Below are positions 1 to 7,197 of a stretch of 18,176 nt of DNA, piece after piece. The DNA is taken from positions 2,923-21,098 of the forward strand of contig JAHDBZ010000019.1 of assembly GCA_020630245.1 (NCBI GenBank), given 5' to 3'. The DNA comes from Candidatus Altimarinota bacterium. Lineage in GTDB: Bacteria > Patescibacteriota > Gracilibacteria > UBA4473. Under the pieces are notes generated by a model that was given only the letters and a program-made list of their open reading frames with translations, searched no databases and was not told the origin of the DNA. Every line of letters starts with the position of its first letter. Positions within the stretch are counted from its first letter, which is position 1. Both the position numbers and the translations under genes were made by a program.

Positions 1-125
1 AGGAAATGAGGCCAGCGAAGCGCCTGCCCAACCTTCTCCGCATTCACGATAAAAAAGTCTGAGGACCGCACCAAGATAAAGATCGAGGCAATAAAGACGA
101 AGACTTGGAGGAGGAGGTTTTCCAT
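1..125 (-). CDS. N-terminus of a CaCA-type (Na+/Ca2+ exchanger-like) membrane protein, partial
   Basis: A reading frame opens with ATG at 125 and runs leftward off the window edge for 41 codons without a stop. The protein begins MENLLLQVFVFIASIFILV, a clear first membrane helix, followed by RSSDFFIVNAEKVGQALRWP. A helix followed by a D-x(4)-N/A-A-x(2)-(L/V)G pattern is typical of the first alpha-repeat of the calcium/sodium antiporter (CaCA, YrbG-like) family, which exchanges cations across the cytoplasmic membrane. Only the first helix is visible, so the family call is an inference. No Shine-Dalgarno sequence precedes the ATG. The gene is divergent from the hydrolase gene at 264. The cation specificity cannot be judged from this fragment. 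Confidence 0.5.
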   Translation of the reverse strand, partial: MENLLLQVFVFIASIFILVRSSDFFIVNAEKVGQALRWPHF

Positions 126-130
126 TAGAG

Positions 131-164
131 AGATGAGTAGATCAGTAGTATGGTAGTAAGGTAG
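131..164. repeat. Short degenerate tandem repeat (AGTA-rich) in a divergent intergenic region
   Basis: The stretch is built of degenerate copies of a 7-8 bp unit (GAGTAGATCAGTAGTATGG, then TAGTAAGGTAG). It lies between the exchanger start and the hydrolase promoter region. It resembles in style the other short low-complexity repeats of this window (3467-3512, 8307-8338, 16034-16067). Confidence 0.4.
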
Positions 165-226
165 CTCAAAACCACAATTATTTGTGCGCGGGACGAAGTA
201 GCTACAAAGCTAACCCAGGGGGTGTG

Positions 227-255
227 TTGACTTTTTTTCAAAAATATTCAAAATT
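227..255 (+). promoter_or_regulatory. Weak candidate promoter for the hydrolase gene
   Basis: TTGACT at 227-232 is followed after 17 bases by AAAATT at 250-255. The first hexamer is good and the second poor. The predicted start would fall within a few bases of the ATG at 264, giving a leaderless or near-leaderless transcript. No Shine-Dalgarno sequence is present. Confidence 0.25.
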
Positions 256-263
256 AACTAGAC

Positions 264-2726
264 ATGAAAACACAACCTGACGGTCTAACTAGAAGAGCTT
301 TGATTGGGAGCGGAGCCGCCGCTGGCGCTTTAGCCGCATCGGGCCTCGGCATTGGGTTTGAACGCTCCATCGACGCTGTGACCACGGATCCAGAAGAGCG
401 GATTACACAAGCACGAGATAAATTCATAAAAAAATTCTCTCGTATTAAACGAAATAACGAACGTTGGGATGGAAATATCATAGATTTTATCAGTGATCAC
501 CCACAGATTGAGTTGCTCAAAACAGAAAATATTCATGCGTTTTTGCATAGCTACTGGGTCCATACTGAGTCTGTTCGAGAAAAAGGACGATCAATACCCA
601 CCCCCGTTCGTCTAGAATTGGCTAGAATAGTGCCTGGTATTGCAGCTGAAGAATCCGCCTATGACTACACCAGTTCGCAAAACAATGGCGCTAATGGATT
701 GATGCGTATAAAGACTACTACCGCCAAAGGACTAGACCCAAAGTACCAGTGGAACAAAGGCCCCAAAGAAAATGATTATAAAAATGTGCCGGTATCAGCC
801 GAAGTCGCCTTTGCCAATTTTGAACGAGTATACACCCATATCACAAACGAATTTGATTTTCACAAAACTCTGAGCACTCAGAGTAAACTTTCAAAATCAA
901 AAATCGATCAATTCACCGCCTTCGTTCTAGCAGGAGCTCACAATTCAGGCGAGGGGCTTATGAGAAATTTGCTTATAAATTTTTTCAAATCTGATCATTC
1001 CGAAAGCAGTCCTATAGAACTATTTAATGCTATGGTTAACTGGGGAAGATCCAAGCAGCCAAACTGGACAGCAGAAAATAGTAATTTTGTTTTTCGCTCC
1101 CTGGCCGCTGCCGAAGTACTAGATCCAGAGCGCTATGGACTCTCAGCTAAAAGTCTTTCTTCACAAATTATAAATAGCGCTGCTGACATCGCTAGTTTAG
1201 CCGCCCTAGGAATCGCCGGAGCCATTGCTGGAGAGGCTGCTACTAAAACAGCTCTTGATAGAAACCCTGCTACCAGTCCTAAATCTGCTTCGAAACTGAA
1301 AATTTTTTTGAAACATGTCGCCGATCGATGTAAATCGGTCATCACACCACCGCCACATGACCCACGCCGACGAAATTTGATACTGGGCGGCACGGCTGCG
1401 GCGATAGCAGGTGTAGCCGGCGGACTAACTATCGAAAACCTACTGACACTTGATGAGGAAGCAGCCTCTGGAAAAGAAAATGCCATCACGAATCGATACC
1501 GCGTTGAAAATAACTTCATGTCAATCAGTCCAAATAAAAATCAAGGAGCACTAGCATTGCTCGAATCGCTCGGCTTGGATTCCAAACAGGCTCTTGGACA
1601 TTTTCAAAGTCTCAATGATGAGAAACTAGATCACCTCATGACACTTAAAGGAAATAATTTCTACCAAGCCCCTATCTTTACTCTGGAGATATCTGAAGGA
1701 AAAAATCTGTGGCGTGTTCTAAAAAATGCTGGCGTGCACCGCTACCTAGAACGAATCCACAAATATAACCAAGAATACAACCCAGAGTATTTTGTCTCCA
1801 ATTCAAGCGAAATATACCCAGGACAAATGGTAATGATTCCGCAATGGGGTACGGGATTTTATGAAACAACCTCGGAAGCACCTTTATTTCCAACTCCCGC
1901 AGAGAATTCCGGTACCGAATCCGACATCAACCCAAACAAAGATATCAAGACTCCAGAGTTTGAAATGCTACCAAACAGCACTGAACCATATCTATTACTC
2001 AAGCAGAAACTACAAAAAGAGAAAAAACGATCCAACGATTTGGCCGGTTACACCTTTGTACTAGATCCAGGCCATGGAGGACAAGACCCAGGCGCTCTCG
2101 GAACGGAAGCAGCTCTTGCTTATGACTGCACGCTGCGCCTCATGCGCTACATCATATTGCATGGTGGCGAAGTTGACCTCACGCACTATAACACGCAGGC
2201 CGGCATCCAAGACACAAAAATACTAAAGACAGATCAGAAGAAGCAGATCTATAATCTAACAGGCGGCGGGCAGGTAAAGTCTAGAAACACAGACACCCGT
2301 AAAGAAATCACAAAAAAACTATTGTCGAAAGCTGGAAAATCAAATTCCAAAAAAACTATATTCCTCTCTTTGCATGCCGACTCTCTCCGAAAAAACCTTG
2401 ATCAGGGTATCACCTTCACCACAGACCGAGATCGAGATAATAACAAAGATACGAACAAAGCAGACCTGGCCTTTGCCAAGAAATTAGCCAGTCACATTCC
2501 CCGAGCGGGGGTCAAAAAACGTCCACGCTATATAAAATATGCAAATGGACGAAAAGTCGGAGGCGGTCTTGGTATTCTGCACTCTAACCCCGCCCAGCGG
2601 CAGCTGCTCGTAGAGTTGGTAAATCTTCAAAACAAAAATGGCTCTTGGCGCATTCGTAGCCACAAGAACCGAGAAAAGATGGCACAACTCATCGGGAAGT
2701 CTTTACGAAAAACTCTGAAAAGCTAA
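264..2726 (+). CDS. Bifunctional peptidoglycan hydrolase: lytic transglycosylase-like domain plus N-acetylmuramoyl-L-alanine amidase (Amidase_3)
   Basis: An 820-residue exported cell-wall hydrolase. Residues 8-31 (TRRALIGSG, then an Ala/Gly-rich hydrophobic stretch) look like a twin-arginine signal. Residues about 112-235 resemble a soluble lytic transglycosylase fold: AAEESAYD holds the candidate catalytic Glu (129/130) and GANGLMRIKTTTA the downstream signature. A second Arg-rich hydrophobic segment follows at 367-391 (RRRNLILGG, then Ala/Gly-rich). Residues about 468-527 form a LysM-like region ending IYPGQMVMIPQWG. The C-terminus is Amidase_3: VLDPGHGGQDPGALG (His604), probable zinc ligand Glu616, SLHAD (His704) and the catalytic Glu784 in ELVNLQN. 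Known family chemistry would cut both the glycan strand and the stem-peptide amide. The gene stands alone, opposite the exchanger and convergent with yebC. ATG 264 is chosen because it begins the Tat-like signal. Confidence 0.85.
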   Translation: MKTQPDGLTRRALIGSGAAAGALAASGLGIGFERSIDAVTTDPEERITQARDKFIKKFSRIKRNNERWDGNIIDFISDHPQIELLKTENIHAFLHSYWVHTESVREKGRSIPTPVRLELARIVPGIAAEESAYDYTSSQNNGANGLMRIKTTTAKGLDPKYQWNKGPKENDYKNVPVSAEVAFANFERVYTHITNEFDFHKTLSTQSKLSKSKIDQFTAFVLAGAHNSGEGLMRNLLINFFKSDHSESSPIELFNAMVNWGRSKQPNWTAENSNFVFRSLAAAEVLDPERYGLSAKSLSSQIINSAADIASLAALGIAGAIAGEAATKTALDRNPATSPKSASKLKIFLKHVADRCKSVITPPPHDPRRRNLILGGTAAAIAGVAGGLTIENLLTLDEEAASGKENAITNRYRVENNFMSISPNKNQGALALLESLGLDSKQALGHFQSLNDEKLDHLMTLKGNNFYQAPIFTLEISEGKNLWRVLKNAGVHRYLERIHKYNQEYNPEYFVSNSSEIYPGQMVMIPQWGTGFYETTSEAPLFPTPAENSGTESDINPNKDIKTPEFEMLPNSTEPYLLLKQKLQKEKKRSNDLAGYTFVLDPGHGGQDPGALGTEAALAYDCTLRLMRYIILHGGEVDLTHYNTQAGIQDTKILKTDQKKQIYNLTGGGQVKSRNTDTRKEITKKLLSKAGKSNSKKTIFLSLHADSLRKNLDQGITFTTDRDRDNNKDTNKADLAFAKKLASHIPRAGVKKRPRYIKYANGRKVGGGLGILHSNPAQRQLLVELVNLQNKNGSWRIRSHKNREKMAQLIGKSLRKTLKS

Positions 2727-2736
2727 TTAAATTCAA

Positions 2737-3462
2737 TCATTCACAGCCGACATACCCAGCAAACACCTCATCCACATCATCAACCTCTTCAAGCTTCGCA
2801 ATAAACGCTTCTAGCTTCTCAATCCCGCTATATCCTAACTGAACAGGATCTTTAGCCTGATAAACCGGTTCGGCTTTCTCTACCTTGGCCCCCGCTGCCT
2901 CTAAAGCATCCCGCACCGCCCCCAGCTCGGTAAACTTCGTCGTCACCACGATCAAATCATCTACCATCTCAAAATCCTCTCCTCCCGCTTCCATAACCAA
3001 CTCAAAGACCTGATCTTCTGCTCGCTGCTCTCTGCTCACCGCTATCACCCCCAAATGTTCAAACAAAAACATCACCGAACCGCTCGACCCAAGATTCCCT
3101 CCTCCTTTATTAAACGCCGTGCGGATATCAGTGTAGGCGCGATTGGTGTTGTCGGTCAGACTGGTAATGATAACCGGTACGCCCTCTGGTCCAAAACCCT
3201 CGTAGACTTGTTCTGAATAAACCACTCCATCACTCCCCTCTCCCGAGGCTTTTTTGAGGATTCGTTCGATGTTATCTTTCGGAACCCCATCGGCTTTGGC
3301 ATTGGCGATAGCCACGCGCAGTGAAGCATTGGTTTCAGGATTAGCATCGTTTCGTGCGATCACGGCCAAGAGCTTTGCGTGCTTGGTCAAAACTTTCCCT
3401 CGCTTGGCGTCATTAGCGGCTTTTTTGTGCCTGATCGAATGCCATTTACTGTGTCCGGCCAT
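2737..3462 (-). CDS. yebC: YebC/PmpR family protein (TACO1 family)
   Basis: A 241-residue protein, the usual length of the family. It begins with the signature MAGHSKWHSIRHKKAANDAK and carries NAKADGVPKDNIERILKKA, the YEGFGPEGVPVIITSLTDN block, and GGNLGSSGSVMFLFE, all diagnostic of YebC/TACO1. Members are cytoplasmic; they have been described as transcriptional regulators, and more recently as factors that relieve ribosome stalling at proline stretches. The stop is TGA, evidence for the standard code. The start has no Shine-Dalgarno sequence, and the 5' leader (3467-3512) is made of a GAAGTAA/C-type tandem repeat. The gene is convergent with the hydrolase, 10 bases away. Residues near SREQRAED are encoded by a CTGCTC-rich stretch (3016-3048) that resembles repeats elsewhere in the window. 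Confidence 0.97.
   Translation of the reverse strand: MAGHSKWHSIRHKKAANDAKRGKVLTKHAKLLAVIARNDANPETNASLRVAIANAKADGVPKDNIERILKKASGEGSDGVVYSEQVYEGFGPEGVPVIITSLTDNTNRAYTDIRTAFNKGGGNLGSSGSVMFLFEHLGVIAVSREQRAEDQVFELVMEAGGEDFEMVDDLIVVTTKFTELGAVRDALEAAGAKVEKAEPVYQAKDPVQLGYSGIEKLEAFIAKLEEVDDVDEVFAGYVGCE
3016..3048. repeat. CTGCTC/CTCACCG-type repeat inside yebC (weak copy)
   Basis: The plus strand reads CTGCTCGCTGCTCTCTGCTC then ACCGC, similar to the 14-base unit CCGCTCACTGCTCA at 8307-8338 and 17258-17282. It is read in frame in yebC as part of VSREQRAED, a region known to vary in the family. Chance similarity is possible. Confidence 0.35.
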
Positions 3463-3466
3463 GGAT

Positions 3467-3512
3467 GAAGTCAGAAGTAAGAAGTCTGAAGTAAGAAGTG
3501 GGAAGTACTTCT
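3467..3512. repeat. GAAGTMAGAAGT tandem repeat in the yebC 5' leader
   Basis: About four degenerate copies of an 11-12 base unit (GAAGTCAGAAGTAAGAAGTC, then TGAAGTAAGAAGTGG). It lies directly upstream of the yebC start codon, so it is probably transcribed as its 5' leader. A close relative lies at 7200-7225, where it codes for the C-terminus of the prepilin peptidase. Confidence 0.6.
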
Positions 3513-3545
3513 TGGTGATTCTACTGATTTTACGGTTGGAGGGAA

Positions 3546-4238
3546 TTAGGCGACCGTTTCCAAGGTATTATAAAGCTTCAAAACCGTTTCATAGTGATAA
3601 ACCGATTCTCCTTTACGATTATTCCAATGAGGTTTACTAGATATGCAAACCAAGTTTTCTCTTAAAAAAGAACGTAGGCTCACGTTATGAACTTTATGTC
3701 CAGCCTGCCTTAACCTTTGTTCGATATCAGAGATTCCAAAATAACCAGCAGATTCGAGATTAAACTTCGACTCGGAATACGTAGTGGTCGTTTGCTTTTT
3801 AACAGCCATCGTTTTCGACTTTTCTTCTTTTTCTTGATTTTTGGGTGGCTCATCCTTTACAAAATTATCGCCAATCAATTCCCTAACTTTACCAACCACA
3901 AACACGTCAATCCACCATTCTGCATAACAAAATCCATCGTCATCATTGTTAGAAGATACATTAGACACAAAGTTAACACGCTGCTGTGCCACACAAATCG
4001 CTGTCTTTAATGCATTATCTTTGCCTCCTTTAAAATTGTATCCGGCAAGTTCTGTTTTACATTTCTTAAATACCTCTTCTAGAGAAATCATTTTGGGATT
4101 CTCCATTCGCCTTAGCATTTCCGGGGACAAACCGACTGGTTTTTTTTTATCAGCTGGTAGCAATGAGACATCTTCAGGCCTTAAAGCCTGTCCTCTTTGT
4201 GTTGAAATGTCTTCCATTAATGCCATATCACGCTCCAT
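3546..4238 (-). CDS. Unrecognised protein, possibly with a C-terminal DNA-binding-like region
   Basis: I do not recognise this 230-residue protein. It has no signal peptide or membrane segment and looks cytoplasmic. The N-terminal third (to about residue 60) is charged, the middle contains NDDDGFCYAEWWIDVFVVGK, and a Lys/Glu/Thr-rich linker (about 130-155) separates it from a C-terminal block. That block (YFGISDIEQRLRQAGHKV, then SLRSFLRENLV) loosely resembles a MerR-like or winged-helix module; this is only a pattern impression. The start is uncertain: ATG 4238 gives MERDMALMED, while ATG 4223 has GGAG six bases upstream, the only well-placed Shine-Dalgarno-like sequence found here. The gene is more AT-rich than the Tad genes. 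It runs toward yebC with the repeat at 3467-3512 between them. Confidence 0.7.
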   Translation of the reverse strand: MERDMALMEDISTQRGQALRPEDVSLLPADKKKPVGLSPEMLRRMENPKMISLEEVFKKCKTELAGYNFKGGKDNALKTAICVAQQRVNFVSNVSSNNDDDGFCYAEWWIDVFVVGKVRELIGDNFVKDEPPKNQEKEEKSKTMAVKKQTTTTYSESKFNLESAGYFGISDIEQRLRQAGHKVHNVSLRSFLRENLVCISSKPHWNNRKGESVYHYETVLKLYNTLETVA

Positions 4239-4316
4239 TTAAATTATTTCACAAAAAATGTCAACCGATTAAAAACGCTTGCCCAAAAGGTTTCTCTCTT
4301 TTTTGAACAAAATATT

Positions 4317-4345
4317 TTGACAGAAACCCAATTCCTGAATAAGAT
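4317..4345 (+). promoter_or_regulatory. Strong sigma70-type promoter for the gene-free region
   Basis: TTGACA (4317-4322, a perfect -35) is followed by a 17-base spacer and TAAGAT (4340-4345, five of six matches to TATAAT). This is the best promoter in the window. Transcription should begin near 4352 and proceed rightward into a stretch with no convincing reading frame. Confidence 0.75.
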
Positions 4346-4351
4346 GTCCTG

Positions 4352-5045
4352 ATCGCTTCGGACAAGAAACACTACTACTTCTTCCCTCCAAACAGATCAC
4401 GGACCAATCGCTCTTCTACACAAACGAACAAAAATCAAAATCAAACGCGGGGAGGACTGAGCAAATGACGCTCTGCCCGTTAAGCGCTTCGATGGGAACG
4501 ACACCAAACTTTCTTACTTACGTAGGTGAATCTAATACCGGGAAGCCTTTAACAGGCGGAGTCTCCTGAGTCCTTCAACAACACAAATTACCTGTCCACT
4601 ATACGACAAATCGAAATGTGATCGAAAGACCACTCTTCCATTTGCTCTGTTCTCTCCGCTTTGCGATGAGGTTCTGAGCGCCTTTAACTACGCGCAGAAT
4701 CCCCTCACAAAACGGTTGAGAAAAAACGCTAGTCTTTAACTTAAGGACATTCCAGAATGAAATGCCGCTTACCTTAACGCCTAACGTTTTGAGAGGACAA
4801 AAAAAACAATGTGGTTCGCACTATAACTCATTTTGAGCCGTAGCGCAAATGGACCCCGTAGGTACTTCGGAAATTTGTACCCAAGCAAGGCGAGAGTTTT
4901 TGCCGACTAGTTGCCGGCGGAGCTGCTCGGAGTGGCTGCACATCACTCGTGAATTCGAGGAATGATGGCTTACCACTCCGCTGCTCACCTTTTGGTTTTG
5001 ATACCATCCAGTAGCTCATTGATTTCAGATCAATGGGTTTTTTGT
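4352..5045 (+). ncRNA. Unidentified structured RNA, about 690 nt
   Basis: This stretch has a near-consensus promoter just upstream, an intrinsic terminator at its end and no credible gene on either strand. Paired segments visible directly: 4451-4458 with 4569-4576 (8 bp, one G-U); 4545-4548 with 4554-4557; 4703-4714 with 4785-4796 (11 bp around one A-A mismatch); inside that, 4741-4746 with 4772-4777 (6 bp) and 4748-4751 with 4756-4759; 4861-4865 with 4877-4881; and an extended terminal hairpin of 4928-4935 with 4973-4980 (8 bp), 4941-4945 with 4963-4967, and 4946-4949 with 4956-4959. I looked for landmarks of tmRNA, RNase P RNA, SRP RNA, tRNA and group I/II introns and saw none. Its identity is unknown. 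The transcript ends are inferred from promoter and terminator positions. Confidence 0.6.
5015..5043 (+). terminator. Intrinsic terminator of the 4352-5045 transcript
   Basis: The stem CATTGAT (5017-5023) pairs perfectly with ATCAATG (5029-5035) around the loop TTCAG. It is extended by a U-G and a C-G pair (5015-5016 with 5036-5037) and followed at once by six T residues (5038-5043). It lacks a T-run on the other strand, so it acts rightward. Confidence 0.8.
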
Positions 5046-5047
5046 TC

Positions 5048-5053
5048 TATAAT
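5048..5053 (+). promoter_or_regulatory. Perfect -10 box just upstream of the 5061 gene
   Basis: TATAAT at 5048-5053 lies seven bases before GTG 5061, without a clear -35. A start near 5060 would give a leaderless mRNA beginning at that GTG. It follows the terminator of the RNA locus immediately. Confidence 0.45.
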
Positions 5054-5060
5054 TGTGCCT

Positions 5061-5834
5061 GTGAAGTTTCACCAATTTCAAAAAATTCGAAAATATTACC
5101 GCTTTTTTTTAGGCGTTATTTTGGCATTTTGGTTTGTCAGTCTACTCTACAAGCCAGCTATTCCAGAAGGAGGCGAGATCTTTAGACAAATACACCAAGC
5201 ACCCACTCAGACTGACACTCAAGCCGCAGAATTCGCCTACACTAGAACCGGTAAAGACTACTGGGTCGAACCCGTTTTTGACTATAAGCTTTACGGATTA
5301 GTGGTTTCCAAGAATCACATGAAGTCTCTCTTAGACCCGTATCAACGACAATTTGACGCCCGTATAAAAGACTTTTGCGTGGTGTGGGGCAAAAATGCCA
5401 CCAGCGGCATCATGCAAAAAGTGAAAGTCCGCAATAGCAACTTTACCTGTCATTATTTTTCGGACAATGACCAAGTGTGGTCCGATTTTGACCATGAAGC
5501 GCTTTCTAACAATCATCTGTTGGCAAATAATCCACTGGTTATAAAAACTCTGCAACGGGTAGAAGTCGGTGATCAGATCAAATTAGGCGGGCTACTTGCT
5601 AACTACTATCAGGATCGAAGCAAGAAAGACCTTATTCGCGCTACGAGCACGACCCGAACTGATACTGGCAATGGTGCTTGTGAAACGTTTTTTGTACAAG
5701 AGGCCGAGATTCTCAAACGCTCTACGCCACTGCGCTCGGCTTTTTTTAATCTCGTTCAAATTTTATTTCCATGGCTGCTCGCCCTATGGATGGTACTTTG
5801 GGCTATCGAATTTCGTTGGGAATTAAAGAAGTAA
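5061..5834 (+). CDS. Conserved-looking two-TM protein of unknown function
   Basis: About 257 residues with a membrane helix near each end (roughly 13-30 and 230-252) and a soluble domain between, probably outside the cell. The domain contains FDYKLYGLVVS, FCVVWGKNATSG, SNNHLLANNP and TSTTRTDTGNGACET. From memory, this set of motifs (DxxLYGLVVS, DxCVxWG, SRTDTGNGACE) recurs in uncharacterised proteins of many Proteobacteria; no function is known to me. An in-frame ATG at 4962 would add 33 residues but would start inside the RNA hairpin and read through its terminator, so I reject it. GTG 5055 and GTG 5061 remain; the -10 box at 5048-5053 favours 5061. The two cysteines near the middle and the one near TGNGACET could form disulfides. 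Confidence 0.7.
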   Translation: MKFHQFQKIRKYYRFFLGVILAFWFVSLLYKPAIPEGGEIFRQIHQAPTQTDTQAAEFAYTRTGKDYWVEPVFDYKLYGLVVSKNHMKSLLDPYQRQFDARIKDFCVVWGKNATSGIMQKVKVRNSNFTCHYFSDNDQVWSDFDHEALSNNHLLANNPLVIKTLQRVEVGDQIKLGGLLANYYQDRSKKDLIRATSTTRTDTGNGACETFFVQEAEILKRSTPLRSAFFNLVQILFPWLLALWMVLWAIEFRWELKK

Positions 5835-6028
5835 TTCATTTCCATTTTCATTAAAAAAAACAAGTCTTTTTAAGAAAAACAAAGAGCTACTCAAATCAGT
5901 GATAGACTTTTAATAGAAAGGAGAAAACATCACAAAGCAATCATTATAAAACAAATTTTGTGTTCAAAACATTTGCCTCGTTTCGAAATTTACAAAAAAT
6001 AAAAAAGTAACGTGATTACTCTTTAGTT

Positions 6029-7021
6029 ATGTATATGAAAAAACTCATTCCGTTCTTGATTCTTGGCCTCTTTGCCAGCCACTCTGCATCGGCTTTTTCC
6101 GATATTACGATTAGTGACCCTTATTATCCAGCCACTACGTACTTGCAGGAAGTTGGAGTTTTCAAGGGGTATGAAGACGGCAGCCTCGGCCGAGACAAGC
6201 TCATTAACCGTGCCGAAGTACTCAAGACTATCTTCGTCGCTTCTAAAACCGATCTCAGCGAAGCTTCTTCTGCAGATTTTAACGATGTACCGAAGGACGC
6301 CTGGTTTGCGCCTTACGTTAACCAAGCGGCAGCTACCGGCATTGTTTCTGGAGATGCCGGCACTGGAAATTTTGCTCCGGGTCGCACGGTAAATAAAGCG
6401 GAGTTCCTTAAAATGCTAACACTGGCTTTCAACCTAACACCTACCAGCTACGAACTCAATGCTACCGCCAACGATGTACCAAACGACGCCTGGTTTGCGC
6501 CTTACATTCGATTCGCACTGGAGTTCAACATCATGCAACCGGACGCACAGAATAATGCATACCCATCCAAAGAACTGACACGAGGAGAGGTTGCGGAACT
6601 TATTTTTGAAATGCTGCACCGCGGTCGAGGACTAGAAATCCAAACACTGTTAAATCTAACAGATCGACACCTTAATAAGAGCCTCGAATTAGTAGAAAAC
6701 AAAGACCTCGGAACGGCGGCAATCCTCGTCGCTATTGCTGAACGCTTCTCTGATTATGGATTACTCATCATGCCAGAGCACAACGTCGTAAAATCTGCCA
6801 ATAAAGTAGTTGATGCGCACAAAAGCATCATCAGTGCTCTCAGCGCCGGAGCTAAGGGTGACCTTGACCAGGTGATCGTTGAGGCCAAAGCGGCCTGGGG
6901 ACAAGCCGATGAGAGCGTGCAACTCAATGACAATGAAAAAATGCAGAACATCAGCCAACAACTCAAAACTATTGCCAGTCAGCTGGCCAATGATGCTCGA
7001 GCCAATGGTGGCACCGATTAA
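6029..7021 (+). CDS. SLH-domain surface protein
   Basis: A 330-residue secreted protein. The signal peptide (MKKLIPFLILGLFASHSASA) is followed by three S-layer homology domains at about 23-70 (with FKGYEDGSLGRDKLINRAEV), 83-135 (FNDVPKDAWFAPYVNQA, NKAEFLKML) and 146-197 (NDVPNDAWFAPYIRFA, TRGEVAELIFEML). A helical C-terminal region of about 130 residues follows, lacking an obvious known domain. SLH domains usually anchor proteins to secondary cell-wall polymers, so this protein probably sits in or under an S-layer. ATG 6029 and ATG 6035 are both possible; 6035 gives the cleaner signal peptide, while TACTCT (6017-6022) six bases before 6029 could be the -10 of a leaderless message. An AAAGGAG at about 5918-5924 is too far upstream to serve this start. 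The gene stands alone. Confidence 0.88.
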   Translation: MYMKKLIPFLILGLFASHSASAFSDITISDPYYPATTYLQEVGVFKGYEDGSLGRDKLINRAEVLKTIFVASKTDLSEASSADFNDVPKDAWFAPYVNQAAATGIVSGDAGTGNFAPGRTVNKAEFLKMLTLAFNLTPTSYELNATANDVPNDAWFAPYIRFALEFNIMQPDAQNNAYPSKELTRGEVAELIFEMLHRGRGLEIQTLLNLTDRHLNKSLELVENKDLGTAAILVAIAERFSDYGLLIMPEHNVVKSANKVVDAHKSIISALSAGAKGDLDQVIVEAKAAWGQADESVQLNDNEKMQNISQQLKTIASQLANDARANGGTD

Positions 7022-7080
7022 ACGCCCACACTCAGACCTTTTTATATTTCCCAATCGTTCTGGAATAAAAATCAAAAAGA

Positions 7081-7106
7081 GAGCCCCTGCCAATTGGTGG
7101 GGGTTC
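7081..7106 (-). terminator. Bidirectional hairpin terminator between the SLH gene and the prepilin peptidase gene
   Basis: An 11-bp stem (GAGCCCCTGCC with GGTGGGGGTTC, three G-U pairs in the rightward reading) closes an AATT loop. Leftward it is followed by TCTTTTTGATTTTT, a good T-tract for the peptidase gene. Rightward the T-tract is poor, but it may still serve the SLH gene. Confidence 0.6.
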
Positions 7107-7191
7107 TTGCTAAGTGCGACTCGGCGAGTTTACGAGCTATTAGTCGAACTTATCCTGAGTAGCCTGCCCTGAGCCTGTCGAAGGGAAGGAT
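7107..7191. repeat. Palindromic intergenic element of the CCTGAGCCTGTCGAAGG type
   Basis: The element contains nested inverted repeats: ATCCT (7152-7156) with AGGAT (7187-7191), and CCCT (7167-7170) with AGGG (7182-7185), around GAGCCTGTCGA. From memory, CTGAGCCTGTCGAAGG sequences recur as short intergenic repeats in many bacterial genomes. The upstream part (ACTCGGCGAGTTTACGAGC) appears to belong to the same unit. Confidence 0.55.
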
Positions 7192-7197
7192 CTCTCT

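Noticed and set aside
1133..1519. 128-codon leftward frame inside the hydrolase gene
   Set aside because: It is antisense to a well-supported coding region and has no family features; it reflects codon composition.
3467..3512. CRISPR-like array
   Set aside because: Units of 11-12 bases are contiguous, without spacers, and no cas genes are present.
4462..4485. GCAAATGACGCTCTGCCC can be read as ANDALP, reminiscent of a tmRNA tag
   Set aside because: The frame does not end in an ALAA-type tag with a stop, and neither the tRNA-like 5' end nor the TTCGA/CCA 3' end of tmRNA is present.
4832..4885. GAGCCGTAGCGC resembling group II intron domain V
   Set aside because: The returning strand (TACGGTTC type) and the GAAA tetraloop are missing, and there is no reverse transcriptase.
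4940..4972. Possible tRNA T-arm around GTGAATTCGAGG
   Set aside because: The loop is six, not seven, bases with no TTCRANY, and no acceptor or anticodon arms can be drawn.
4828..5019. 63-codon leftward frame in the RNA locus
   Set aside because: No start signal, low-complexity composition and no protein-like motifs; it lies antisense to the paired segments.
4962..5060. Longer start (ATG 4962) for the two-TM protein
   Set aside because: It would begin inside the terminal hairpin of the RNA and pass through its intrinsic terminator; the extra residues look non-native and the protein has a normal N-terminal helix from 5061.
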